Below are positions 54,426 to 64,000 of a stretch of DNA of 64,000 bases, one piece after another. Made by a program: the position numbers and the translations under genes. How positions within the stretch are numbered: position 1 is the first letter of the stretch; every line of letters begins with the position of its first letter. The notes below the pieces were generated by a model, which was not told the origin of the DNA, did no database searches, and saw only the letters and a program-made list of their open reading frames with translations. The stretch comes from Lucinisca nassula (lineage: Eukaryota; Mollusca; Bivalvia; Lucinida; Lucinidae), in the NCBI GenBank assembly GCA_963580285.1, contig OY757010.1, forward strand, positions 151,779,596-151,843,595, given 5' to 3'.

Positions 54426-54560
54426 CACATATTAGTGACCATTAAAGTATCATTTGGTTTTGCCAAACAGAAAGGGGGGTTTAATTTGATTACAAGAGGA
54501 CCAAATGGCCCTATATCGCTCACCTGTGTACCAGAAAAAAACATTAATGATGTTTTAAGA

Positions 54561-54850
54561 ATGCCAATCAGGGCTTGAAGAAATAGACTGGGCTACATGG
54601 TGCTTCTATGCGGAGCTGGGACCGACCACACATGAGTACTGGTAACAGGTTCTAAGCCTGCCCAGGAAAAGTGGTGCCAGTTGGACCGTCCATGCATAAT
54701 GACCCTATTGGTTCCATTGGGTGGAAAGGGCATTTAAAGATATAATTTCATCTCGATGTCGGGCAACAGTGCCACAAAACTAGAAGCAACGTCTCCTAAA
54801 TGATCTACACTGTGCTGACAGTGATGTTAAACCTCAAATCAATAAACAAG
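54561..54850 (+). repeat. SINE-like family S copy inside array 4
   Basis: It runs 'cagggcttgaagaaatag' to 'gacagtgatgttaaacctc'. It interrupts the left part of array 4. Confidence 0.75.
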
Positions 54851-56630
54851 GGCTGGTAACTCCAAAGTTGTTTATCTCATGCAGCCGAAATTCGAACTCT
54901 ATGTAGACTGTATGTCCCTCCTGGTTATTTGAAAGTTTGATGAAGATCAGATCAACAATGTTGGAGAAAAAGTGGAGACGTCATTTTCCCCATTATAAGA
55001 CTATGGAACCTTTTGTTTCCATGGCAACCACAGTTCTGATCAAAACTTGTCCAAAACCTAATGCAGTCAATCCCCCAACCCAGTGATGCTGCACATGAAA
55101 TTTGATTGGGATTGGCCATCTAGTCACTTAGATATTTAAGTTCAAAGGTGTGGACGACGGACGGAGGTTTTATGCTTGTTCTCGTTTACTGAAAGTTTCA
55201 AAAAGATCAGATTAGAAACGGCTGAGAAAAGGTGGAGACACTATTTTTCACTAGTATTTATGCCCAAGGGCAGGTGATTTGAAAGCCTTTTGTCTCATGC
55301 AGCCTGAATACGAACTAAACATAGACTGTAAGCTCCTTCTGGTTATCTGGAAGTTTAATGAAGGTCAGGTTAGAAATAGCCAAGCAAAGTTGGAGACATC
55401 GTTTTTCCATTGTAAGTCTATGGGAAAATTTTTCACCCTCAAGGGGATGTAACTGGAAATCCGGTAGTCAGATTCAAGCCCAAATCGAACTCATTAGAGA
55501 TTTTATGCTTATCCTCGTTTACCAAAAGTAACAAAAAGATCAGATCAAAAACAGTTGCGGAAAGCTGGATACACCATTTTCCGCTAATATTTATGCTCAA
55601 TGGCAGGTAACTCAGAAGTCATTTGACCTGCGTAGCCCAAATTCAAACTCAACATAGACTGTATGTCCCTCCTGGCTATCTGCAAGTTTGATGAAGATCT
55701 GATTTGAAATCGTCGAGAAAAGCTTAAGACGTCGTTTTCCCATTGTAAGTCTATGGGGGAAATCTTTCACACTCAAGGAGATTGTAACTGGAAAACCACT
55801 GGTCAAATTCAAGTCAACTTCGAACTCGCTCGAGGTTTTATGCTTGTCCTCTTTACCAAAAGTTACAAAATGATCCCATCAAAACCGGCTGAGAAAAGCT
55901 GGAGACACCAATTTTCACTTACATTTATGCTCAAGGGCAGGCAACTCAGAAGCTGTTTGTCCCGTGCAGCCCAAATTTGAACTCAACGTAGACTGTAAGC
56001 CCTTCCTGGTTATCTGCAAGTTTGATGAAAATCGGATCAGAAAGGCTGAGAAAAAGTGGAGACGTCGTTTTCCCAATTATTAGTCTATGGGAAAATTTTT
56101 CACGCTCAAGGGGATGTAACTGAAAAAAAAAACGCTCGTCAGATTCAAGCCAAATTCGAACTCGTGCAAGATTTTATGCTTGTACTCGTTTATAAAAAGT
56201 TACAAAAAGATCGGATCATAAACGGCTGAGAAAAGCTGGAGACACCATTTTTCACTTATATTTTTGCTCAAGGGCAGGTAACTCCAAAGCTGTTTGTACC
56301 ATCCATCCCAAATATTAACTCGACGTAGACTGTAAGCCCCTCCTGGTTATCTGCAAGTTTAATTTAGATCGGATCAAAAATGGCCGAGAAAAAGTGGAGA
56401 CGTCGTTTTCCCCATTATAAGTATATGAAACCTTTTTGTTTCCATGGCAACCACAGTTCTGGTCAAAACTGGTCCAAAACCTAATGAAGTCAATCCCCAA
56501 CCCAGTGATGCTGCACATAAAATTTGATTGGGATTGGCCAGCTAGTCACTTAGATATTCAAGTTCAAAGGTGTGGGCGACGGATGGACGACGGACGAGTT
56601 ACGGATGCCTACCTGTAGTTATATACAATA

Positions 56631-56668
56631 AGCTCACCTTGTGAGCCTTCGGCTCAGGTGAGCTAAAA
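56631..56668. repeat. internal right terminus of array element
   Basis: 'gctcaccttgtgagcc' and 'ggctcaggtgagctaaa' form a hairpin-like terminus like the ends at 11747 and 57473, followed at once by more array units. Confidence 0.65.
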
Positions 56669-57586
56669 AGATCAGATCATAATCGGCTGAGAAAAAGCTG
56701 GAGACATCATTTTTCACTTATATTTATGCTCAAGGGCAGGTAACTCAGAAGCTGTTTGTCTCGTGCAGCCCAAATTCGAACTCAACGTAGACTGTAAGGC
56801 CCTCCTGGTTATCTGCAAGTTTGATGAAGGTCGAATCAGAAATGGCTGAGAAAAAGTGGAGACGTCGTTTTCCCAATTATAAGTCTATGGGAAAGTTTTT
56901 CACGCTCAAGGGGATGTAACTGGAAAACCGCTGGTCAGATTCAAACCAAATTCGAACTCGTCCGAGATTTTATGTTTGTCCTCGTTTATGAAAAGATACA
57001 AAAAGATCAGTACGGCTGAGAAAAGCTGGAGACACCATTTTTCACTTATATTTATGTTCAAGGGCAGGTAACTCCAATGCTGTTTGTCCCGTGCAGCCCA
57101 AATTCGAACTTGACGTAGACTGTAAGCCCCTCCTGGTTATCTGCAAGTTTGATGAAGATCGGATCAGAAATGGCCGAGAAAAAGTGGAGACGTCGTTTTC
57201 CCCATTAAAAGTCTTTGGAACCTTTTTGTTTCCATGGCAACCAGAATCTGATCAGCCAAAAAAACCTTATGGAGCCTTTCCCCCTACCTGATGATGCTTC
57301 TCGTGAAATCTGAGCAAGATTGGCCAAGGGGTATTAGATATATACTTATTTGAAATTGTTTACGCACGCACGCACGCACGGACGGACGCACGCACGCACG
57401 CACGCACGACGGACGACGGACAAAATGTGATCACAAAAGTTCACTTTGTCACTACGTGACAGGTGAGCTAAAAACCCAAAACCACCTTTGTATTTAATTA
57501 AACAGGTCATTCGTCCTTTAGCTTTTACTAAGTAACTTTCACAAAAATAACAGTACTTAGCTCATTCTTAAACAAGTCCAGACTGC

Positions 57587-57866
57587 CTCGGTAGCTCAGT
57601 CGGATGCGCGACTGACTGGTGATCAGGAGGACGCGGGTTCGATAATGCTAGGGTCGGCAACATTCTTTCGCGGGGATTGATCATGAAATCTTATCTACGG
57701 TCATTCTCTCCCTTCCGCTGATTCAAGAAGGGCAGATGTCAGTTTCTGGCGAAAGAATGTGCACTGTACTGGTTAACCGCTTGCGTATAAGCATGACCGG
57801 CTCAAAATGACCCAAATAGTGTTGACTGGGCTGTTAAACTCCAATACAAACAAACAAACAAGCCCA
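57587..57866 (+). mobile_element. tRNA-derived SINE
   Basis: Same family as 52806-53148. The head 'ctcggtagctcagtcgg' and 'gggttcgataatg' precede the body and an (ACAA)n tail. AAACAAGTCCA before and AAACAAGCCCA after may be the target duplication. Confidence 0.8.
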
Positions 57867-58077
57867 TATTTAGTAAAATGTTATGCTTACCACTTCTGTG
57901 CTTTGCATATTTCGACCACACAATAAATTTTGAAGTTCACCCTATAGCAGAAAATATAACTTCATTGAAACTGTTGCGAGGCAACTATATATATTCATGA
58001 ATAACGCGCCATCTAAACATAATATTACCCGGTATATAAAAAGTGATGCATCACGTTAAGAAGTCCGTGCATCACGC

Positions 58078-58340
58078 AAACACGCTTATATAATTTTGAC
58101 CCCGTTGAACCCCGTTTTTATATAGTAAAACTGGGGGTTGCGGGGGTATACCTTTTTTCATAATTCTGCTCTAAAATATAGATTGTGGGTACTCGTTAGA
58201 ACCGCATCAATGAGGCGGTTCTAACGAGTGCCCACAATCTATTTTTGGAGCAGAAAAAAGAAAAATATCACAATTTTTCACCATCAAATTTTCATTTTTT
58301 TAGGCGATAAAGGTGGCAATGTATTTATATAGGCGTGTTT
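58078..58340. mobile_element. MITE family M1 copy
   Basis: Ends AAACACGCTTATATAA and TATATAGGCGTGTTT; core palindrome 'cgttagaaccgcatc' / 'gaggcggttctaacg'. Confidence 0.8.
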
Positions 58341-58354
58341 GCGTAATGAAATGA

Positions 58355-58535
58355 ACATCCTCGTAAACATCTCTTTATATAGAGATAAGTGGGTTTTACG
58401 GGGGTTAGTAATTCATCATTTTTCTTATTTCTGCTCCAAGACATTACCTATGGGTAAATGATAGAACCACCTCAATGAGGCGGTTTTAACGAGCGCCTAC
58501 AACCAATGTTTAAAGAATAAATAAAAATATCAGTC
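58355..58535. repeat. MITE M1 partial copy
   Basis: Directly follows the previous copy and lacks the outer ends. Core 'gatagaaccacctcaatgag' and 'gaggcggttttaacgag'. Confidence 0.65.
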
Positions 58536-58540
58536 GCCCA

Positions 58541-58805
58541 GCCCATCAGGGCTTGGAGAAACAGATAGGGCTGCATGTTGCTTCCAAGCAGAGCCGAAAT
58601 TGACCACACACGAGTACTGGTAAACCACACAGAAGGACTAAGCCTGTCCAGGCAAAGTGGTGTGAGTCAGACCAGGCCGTCCAATGCATAAAAGCATATT
58701 GGTTTCATAGGGCAGCAGAGCTTGAGATGTCATTTCATCTCAATGTCGGGTAAATGTCCCACAAAATTGGAAGCAGCGTCTCCAAAATGACTAAATGGTG
58801 TTGAC
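58541..58805 (+). repeat. SINE-like family S copy
   Basis: Plus-sense copy ending 'aaatgactaaatggtgttg'. It adjoins a tRNA-like remnant at 58806-58885 ('gctgtggtgcagtgg', 'gtttcgatcccgg'). Confidence 0.7.
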
Positions 58806-58885
58806 ATGGACGCTGTGGTGCAGTGGAAAAACATCGGATGTGAGATCGAGAGGAAGCCGTTTCGATCCCGGTAAACACCAGGGCC

Positions 58886-59384
58886 CAGGATTACAATCGT
58901 TACTTAAGTTAAGGTCGACTTAACGATTTAAGGAGGAGTTCTTATCTTAGTAAAGTATTTCCTTAAAAAGTGCATTCGAAAGCCACCTATTTCATTTACT
59001 AAGCTAAGTATTTAACTTCGGGTGAAGTCGTAATTTTGACGGAAATTTTCACGAAGATTAGCACGTAAGTTTCAATTTAACATTGATGTAGGCGGCCCAC
59101 AAATTTCCCGCGATCTGTCAAAAATCTCTGCTTCTGCTTGAATGGATGGAGACAATAGAAAATATGATGGCTTAGTTTCCATTTCACTGCATAAACGATG
59201 AAAAATGTTTCATATACTATAAAACTTGTGTAATTGAAGGATCACACTCGATCTCAAATTGTGCGGGCAAACATTGGTCACAAAGTAGCACCACGACATA
59301 TTCAAAAAGCTGTTTCTATGGGGTCCCTTCAGAAACAAGAACTCATACAATATTTGAATATGCAAAGCTCGGTTTTATGGAGTC
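58886..59384. other. non-coding stretch
   Basis: No gene or recognised repeat apart from scattered 'cttaacgatttaagg'-like inversions at about 58905-58940. Confidence 0.4.
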
Positions 59385-59575
59385 AACACTATGCAGGTCA
59401 TTTTGGAGACGTTGCTTCCAATTTAGTGGGACGTTTACCGACTCTGAGATGAAATGAAACCTCAAGCCCTGTCGCCCAATGAAACCAAAAGGCTTATATA
59501 CAGTGGACGGGGTGACTCACACCACTTTGCCCGGGCAGGCTTAGTCCTTCCAAGCTGTTAACAAGTACTAAGGCA
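59385..59575 (-). repeat. SINE-like family S, partial
   Basis: Covers 'ggtcattttggagacgttgc' to 'cttagtccttccaagctg'. Both ends are missing. Confidence 0.65.
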
Positions 59576-59581
59576 TCGGGA

Positions 59582-59833
59582 AAATACGCTTATATAATTC
59601 TGACCCCCTTGAACCCACTTTTATTTTGTAAAACTGGGGTTTGGGGGTGGGGGTCGACCTTTTTTTTTACTTATTTCCGCTCTAAAATATAGAATGTGGG
59701 TACCGGTTAGAACCGCCTAACGTGTACCAAAAGTCTATATTCTGAGAAGAAATAAGAAAAATACCACAATTCTTCATCTTATAAATTTCCTTTTTTGGAG
59801 GTAAAATTTATAATGTATTTGTATAGGCGTGTT
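59582..59833. mobile_element. MITE family M1 copy
   Basis: Ends AAATACGCTTATATAA and TGTATAGGCGTGTTA. The core palindrome is partly deleted on one side. Confidence 0.7.
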
Positions 59834-59844
59834 AGTAGTATTGG

Positions 59845-60190
59845 CGGCGCTTTGGCCTCATGGACTGCGCATGCGCGGGGATGACGTCACGACGCGTCGG
59901 CGCGTCAGCCATATTGGATGACCTCGGAATAACTTTGGCGCCACGGACTGCGCATGCGCGGGGACGACCTCACGGCGCATCGGCCATTTTGGATGACCTT
60001 TGCCACGTCTCTATTGTTCGGTGAAGGCACTAAACAAAAGGTCAACCCAGCTGCTCCGTGACCTCGGAATAAAAATCCGTGTCTATTGTTTGGTGAAGGC
60101 ACTAAACAAAAGGTCAACCCAGCTGCTCCGTGACCTCGGAATAAAAATCCGTGTCTATTGTTCGTAGAAGGCACTATAAATTGAAAACAA
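59845..60190. repeat. two short tandem blocks
   Basis: A ~93-bp CpG-rich unit ('ctgcgcatgcgcggggacg', 'ggccattttggatgacc') occurs about twice. A ~72-bp unit ('aggcactaaacaaaaggtc', 'cccagctgctccgtgacc') then occurs about 2.5 times. Confidence 0.7.
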
Positions 60191-60199
60191 AAGGTCGAG

Positions 60200-60343
60200 G
60201 TGAAACGACAAGCCCTGCCAATAGGGTTTATGGACGGGCCGATTCGCACCGCTTTGCCTGGGCTAAGCGGTTTTCCAGTGCGCGATTCGTGGAAGCATCT
60301 ATTTCTTCAAGCCCCGAGGGGCGGGGGGCTAAAAAGATGCATA

Positions 60344-60413
<70 letters not shown>
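60200..60413 (-). repeat. family S remnant followed by (CT)n
   Basis: An internally deleted family S copy (60200-60330) precedes a (CT)n run at about 60344-60411. Confidence 0.75.
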
Positions 60414-60583
60414 TTATACAAAAAAAATGTGACAAGGACTGTGTCGTTATTTGAGCTATAGATCATTTTTATCAGATTTTTTTCTATATTTTTGTTCGTA
60501 AACATGTTTGAATAGGTGTATTTGTCTTTCAAAACCAACTTGCGAAAATATCATCTGATAATGGATTTTAGCCTGAAATGCGC

Positions 60584-61400
60584 CAGTCCGCTTAACACGG
60601 AAACACCTGCCCTTAACAGGACTGCTGAACCCAAACAAAGAAAAAATGTCATCTGCCAGTGGTGATTAGCGCTTTAAGGTTCTTCGCGGTACATTGACTT
60701 TTTATCGATACGACTATTTGGGCCGGCGAACGAAAAAACCTATAAAGGTAAAACTTTAGCGACAATATATGACCGATCAGCCCGCGTATAAACGCGGTCT
60801 CATCACAAAACTAAGGATCAGAAGGGGTACTAAAATTTGAAAATGAACATACCTGGATGACCTCGGCCAGTCCGCTTAACACGGAAAATCGTTCTATTAA
60901 TTTCCAGGTTGCATCTTTGTTGATGGGACTCAAACACTCACTCAAGGGTTCATGTTTAACGCGAATCACCTGCCCTTATCAGGACTGCTGAACCCAAACA
61001 AAGAAAAATGTCATCTGCTAGTGGTGATTAGCGCTTTAAGGTTCATTCGCGGTACATTGACTTTTTATCGATACGACTATTTGGGCCGGCGAACGAAAAA
61101 ACCTATAAAGGTAAAACTTTAGCGGCAATATAAGATGATCAGCCCTCGTATAAACGCGGTCTCATCACAAAATTGAGGATCAGAAGGGGTACTAAAATTT
61201 GAAAACGAACATACCTGGATGACCTCGGCCAGTCCGCTTAACACGGAAAATCGTCTTAATTTCCAGGGTGCATCTTTGTTGGTGGGACTCAAACACTCAC
61301 TCACTCAAGGGTTCATGTTGAACGCGAATCACCTGTCAATATCAGGACTGCTGAACCCAAACAAAGAAATAATATCATCTGCTAGTGGTGATTAGCGCTT
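60584..61400. repeat. tandem repeat, ~362-bp unit
   Basis: 'gtggtgattagcgctttaag' occurs at about 60660 and 61021, and a third truncated copy of the unit follows at about 61385. Units share 'gccggcgaacgaaaaaacc', 'aaacgcggtctcatcacaa' and 'cagtccgcttaacacggaaa'. They are over 90% similar. Nothing coding. Confidence 0.8.
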
Positions 61401-62344
61401 CATTCACCTAAGTGATGTTCTTGACATAAATCAAGTTAGAGAAGACTATACCCTGAACTGTAAGCGAATAGTTTACACACTGATCAGATGTTGTGCGGCG
61501 TCTGATCCGAATCTACCATGTTTGCGAAAACTAACAGGCCTTTGTTTTTATCCGAAGGTGATCGTGTTTGGACTCGTATCAAAGAGATCTACGCGATGAA
61601 ATTATCTCCCTCGGCTGTTCAGATTATCTCTCTTTGGTCTAATGTAAACCCCATATTTTGCTCAAAATCATAGACTGAGGCTCAGATGCGCTCAGCCTGA
61701 ACTGTAAGCAACCAGTTTACAAAAGGTCATGACTAGTTGAATGTTATTTTCTATTAGCATGTCATTGTCTATATTGTCCACGCCTCTTGACGTAGACTGC
61801 CTAACGTTTACTTTTGCTCCAGAAGCATTAAAAAAAAGATCATTACTGGCTGGATGCTATATTCTATTGACTGGCCATCATTGTTATTTGTTATAATGAT
61901 TAAAAACCAGGATTGACCGGAACACTTCCGTAATCTTATCACACCCTATTCGCATACAAAATAAACAAGTTTTCTGGGTTCACATTATGTTGACTTCCCT
62001 CAGATGATACAGTACATCTATTTCGGTTTGTTTTCACTAAAAGAACGCATATGCATGTGTCCTACTGGTTTTCCTTGTACGAGTGGTTTTCATAGTAAAA
62101 GATTGTAGTTTTGCTAATGTATGAAACTATTATACAAATTTCCGTATTTACTGGCATACTTATACACGAATAGCTTTGTCATTTGACTTTCCAATCCTTC
62201 GACTACTCAGATTGATGTGTGCTTAGCGTAGACCCAAGGTTTTAGTAAAAGCTAATACTCGCAATATAACAAACATTGCTCGGTCCTACGAATTGCCGGA
62301 GCTTATCATTGAAGGGCTTAATACACATTACAATCGCACATCCA
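61401..62344. other. non-coding stretch
   Basis: No gene is recognised. A short family C-like scrap ('gatcagatgttgtgcggcg', about 61482) is present. Confidence 0.45.
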
Positions 62345-62745
62345 TCCGGCCATCCGTCCATAGACAAAACCACGCACAGGTACATACATATACGCACATT
62401 CTCTTATACACACGCACATACACACGTACATACACATACACACATGAACGCACATACACATATACATACACACACACAAACTCATACAAACATGCATACA
62501 TACATACGCACATACATATATACATACATACACGCATACTGACATACATACATACATACATACATACATACATACATACATACATACATACATACATACA
62601 TACATACATACATACATACATACATACACACACACTTGCACACGTACATACATACATAAACACACACTCATACATACATGCATACATACATACATATATA
62701 CATACATACATACATATATACATACATACATACATATGCACAACG
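62345..62745. repeat. (CATA)n-rich microsatellite
   Basis: About 400 bp of CATA, CACA and TACA units, purest at 62543-62628. The apparent Tyr/His/Val/Cys-rich readings across it on both strands are repeat artefacts. Confidence 0.95.
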
Positions 62746-62976
62746 CAAACAAACTGCTTCAAACCCTAATAAAAAGCTTAAAACGACATACCCGATCCGA
62801 GCTCTACGCCATTCTAACAGACAATAACTTCTAATGGATAAAGGCCTATGTTTTAATATGGCTACGACATATTTTGATTGGTTGCTATTAATAACCGACC
62901 TATAATACGTATGCTGTAAACAGTCAGTGGGGATCTTTGAGATGGAGGAGGAGCTTTGAATGCGTAAAAAGACAAA

Positions 62977-63168
62977 ATGAACAATGCATTATGTAGCTGT
63001 TGCGAAAATATGCCTCACAGATACGTATATGAATGTCCTATATGTCATAGAAAGAATGTGTTGTATATTGTTTCTCATTTGAGAAAAGTACACCGTGTGA
63101 CTGTAGAAGACTGGTTGGAGAAAGTAAAACGAATACGTGTAATTATTGTAGGTAGTGTTAATTGTTGA
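62977..63168 (+). CDS. small zinc-finger-like protein
   Basis: This is a 63-residue ORF. It has CSCCENMPH and then YECPICHRKNVLYIVSHLRK followed by VH, i.e. C-x2-C and C-x2-C pairs and a C2H2-like finger with His at HLRKVH. The start is the first ATG after in-frame stops, about 90 bp downstream of an AT-rich 'cctataatacg'. Function unknown; a metal-binding, perhaps nucleic-acid-binding role is inferred. It lies 120 bp before another small ORF and 330 bp before the PC4-like ORF, all on the same strand. Confidence 0.5.
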   Translation: MNNALCSCCENMPHRYVYECPICHRKNVLYIVSHLRKVHRVTVEDWLEKVKRIRVIIVGSVNC

Positions 63169-63290
63169 CCTTTCCAATAGAACGTATAATCTATTATCAA
63201 ACGTGACTTTCAAAAGCTATTTGAGTTCTAAAAATAAAAACCAATCAGAAAGAAGTATGGGACGTAAGAAGACGAGTTGACGTTTTCATT

Positions 63291-63452
63291 ATGATTCTGA
63301 CTTTGTTGTGCCTCTGTCACGAATACATAGCCAAACCTCTGATACCCAATTACAAGTTGCGATTCGAAGCTAGAGAAGGCGCAAACCGGTTTATCTACTG
63401 TTGGAAAGAGGAACTTGACGAGCATGACAAGCAATCAAGAACAAACTTATAA
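63291..63452 (+). CDS. small ORF, 53 residues
   Basis: It reads MILTLLCLCHEYIAKPLIPN and ends with a charged part (KEELDEHDKQSRTNL). The hydrophobic start could be a signal or membrane segment. It is in the same frame as the PC4-like ORF at 63495, and no other stop separates them after the TAA at 63450. One mutation or readthrough would fuse the two. Real coding status is uncertain. Confidence 0.3.
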   Translation: MILTLLCLCHEYIAKPLIPNYKLRFEAREGANRFIYCWKEELDEHDKQSRTNL

Positions 63453-63494
63453 AGTCCAACAAGAACAGCTGAGGCGTCCTATAAGAGCCGTCAA

Positions 63495-63839
63495 ATGGAT
63501 AAGCGTTATTGGTATTATCGTTATCACGCTTTCCTCTCCTATATTTGTCTGGCTAGTATCGACTGGAGTCATGACCCTCCCTTGGATTACGATGTCAAAG
63601 TGGAAGGTAACCAGACGGCTTGCTCGTATTTGGAACAATTTTATCTAACGGACAATGTCATAATCTCGGTGTGCAACAGAGACGACGACACCGTTCTCGA
63701 CATTCGTCTTTTCTTAAACCGAACGGCTACCATTCGCGGTATTCCTTTGAACTTGAGACAGTGGAGGACTCTAGAGAAAATCTTGCCCGGCGTGAATCGA
63801 GCTATTGAAAAAGCAAGTCGAGATGCGGATGACAGGTAG
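63495..63839 (+). CDS. PC4/p15-like single-stranded DNA-binding domain protein
   Basis: This is a 114-residue ORF. Residues about 50-105 read FYLTDNVIISVCNRDDDTVL, DIRLFLNRTATIRGIPLNLR and QWRTLEKILPGVNRAIEKA, which fits the PC4 (Sub1) fold: beta strands with 'DIR.F', then 'kGI.L...qW..L...lp' before the C-terminal helix. PC4 proteins bind single-stranded DNA and act in transcription and repair. The N-terminal 45 residues are not recognised. A second open frame (63415-63648, with a hydrophobic segment) overlaps its start and is probably a shadow. It may be a host gene, or a gene of a larger mobile element cut off by the window end. Confidence 0.65.
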   Translation: MDKRYWYYRYHAFLSYICLASIDWSHDPPLDYDVKVEGNQTACSYLEQFYLTDNVIISVCNRDDDTVLDIRLFLNRTATIRGIPLNLRQWRTLEKILPGVNRAIEKASRDADDR

Positions 63840-63978
63840 CGAGGAAAAGAATGGATTAATTTTAGAAAGATTCACCCAAGAAGCAAATTCGTATCAAAAT
63901 AGCCCTTTTCAGGGCTTCCAACATCTCGAGAAAGAAAAACCTATTTAAAATAATTGTAATACATACAAAGTATATCCA

Positions 63979-64000
63979 GGCACTTTAGCTCAGTTGGTAG
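63979..64000 (+). tRNA. tRNA gene or tRNA-SINE head, truncated by window end
   Basis: GGCACTTTAGCTCAGTTGG then TAG gives a possible 7-nt acceptor strand and a perfect box A. Only the first 22 nt are in the window, so gene or SINE cannot be separated. Confidence 0.45.

Larger units (their letters stand above)
54492..57473. mobile_element. tandem-array element 4, composite
   Basis: The left end is 'acaagaggaccaaatgg' with 'tatcgctcacctg'. The ~335-bp units ('actcaacgtagactgtaag', 'cctcctggttatctgcaag', 'gtggagacgtcgttttcc', 'agctggagacaccattttt') repeat about seven times. The right end has (acgc)n, 'cggacaaaatgtgatc' and 'gtcactacgtgacaggtgag'. A second right end lies inside at 56631-56668, so two elements have fused or one has been duplicated. 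Confidence 0.75.

Noticed and set aside
57600..57660. Possible functional tRNA gene
   Set aside because: The head is followed by a SINE body and an (ACAA)n tail, and the acceptor stem is mismatched. It is a tRNA-derived SINE.
62293..62769. 158-codon His/Tyr-rich and 144-codon Cys/Val-rich frames
   Set aside because: Translations of the (CATA)n microsatellite on either strand.
63415..63648. 77-codon ORF with a membrane-like segment
   Set aside because: It overlaps the PC4-like ORF in another frame, and the PC4 motif is the stronger evidence.

Overview
The window is animal DNA and looks like gene-poor, repeat-packed sequence from a mollusc, most likely a bivalve. I base this on three things: many short interspersed elements with tRNA-like heads, tandem arrays bounded by the 'cgctcacctg ... 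caggtgagct' ends seen in bivalve pearl/Helentron-type repeats, and Penelope-like, mariner, Ty3/gypsy (Gmr1-type) and LINE relics. The species is not determined. No complete conventional host gene is visible. A few stretches with splice-site-like borders (12853-12955 and 14749-14842 on the minus strand, 21886-21977 on the plus strand) could be exons.

Layout. 1-9.7 kb: a possible 5.2-kb inverted-repeat element, LINE reverse transcriptase (RT) scraps, hairpin MITEs and SINE-like copies. 9.7-11.75 kb: first tandem array. 11.8-14.9 kb: SINE-like copies, an expanded MITE and the two best exon candidates. 14.9-21.5 kb: a nest in which a TA-target DNA transposon (14896-21510) sits in a MITE and itself holds two further elements, one of which carries the second tandem array. 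22-28 kb: more repeats, with two more DNA elements and nested insertions. 28.1-30.7 kb: a decayed LINE with RT and RNase H. 31.5-47.5 kb: a deep retroelement nest. 47.5-60.4 kb: MITEs, two more arrays and tRNA-SINEs. 60.6-61.4 kb: tandem repeats. 62.35-62.74 kb: a large (CATA)n microsatellite. 62.9-63.84 kb: a compact cluster of small ORFs encoding a zinc-finger-like peptide and a PC4-fold protein. The window ends inside a tRNA-like sequence.

The 31.5-47.5 kb nest can be read like strata. A minus-strand LINE is broken by a tRNA-SINE (8-bp duplication) and by a Penelope-like element (PLE). A Gmr1-type Ty3/gypsy element, with integrase before RT, has two PLEs of opposite orientation inside its integrase, 63 bp apart. 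Removing both restores the reading frame. A mariner with perfect 26-bp terminal repeats sits in an old PLE and itself contains a nearly full-length PLE; without that PLE it is about 1.33 kb, the normal mariner size.

The most striking signal is a pair of intact hammerhead ribozyme motifs (35116-35161 plus strand, 43349-43394 minus strand). Each lies in a roughly 360-bp insertion inside a different PLE reading frame. The two copies differ by compensating changes in stems II and III, and one insertion is a 1.3-unit tandem of a 261-nt monomer, as expected from a retrozyme (a small retroelement copied from circular ribozyme RNA).
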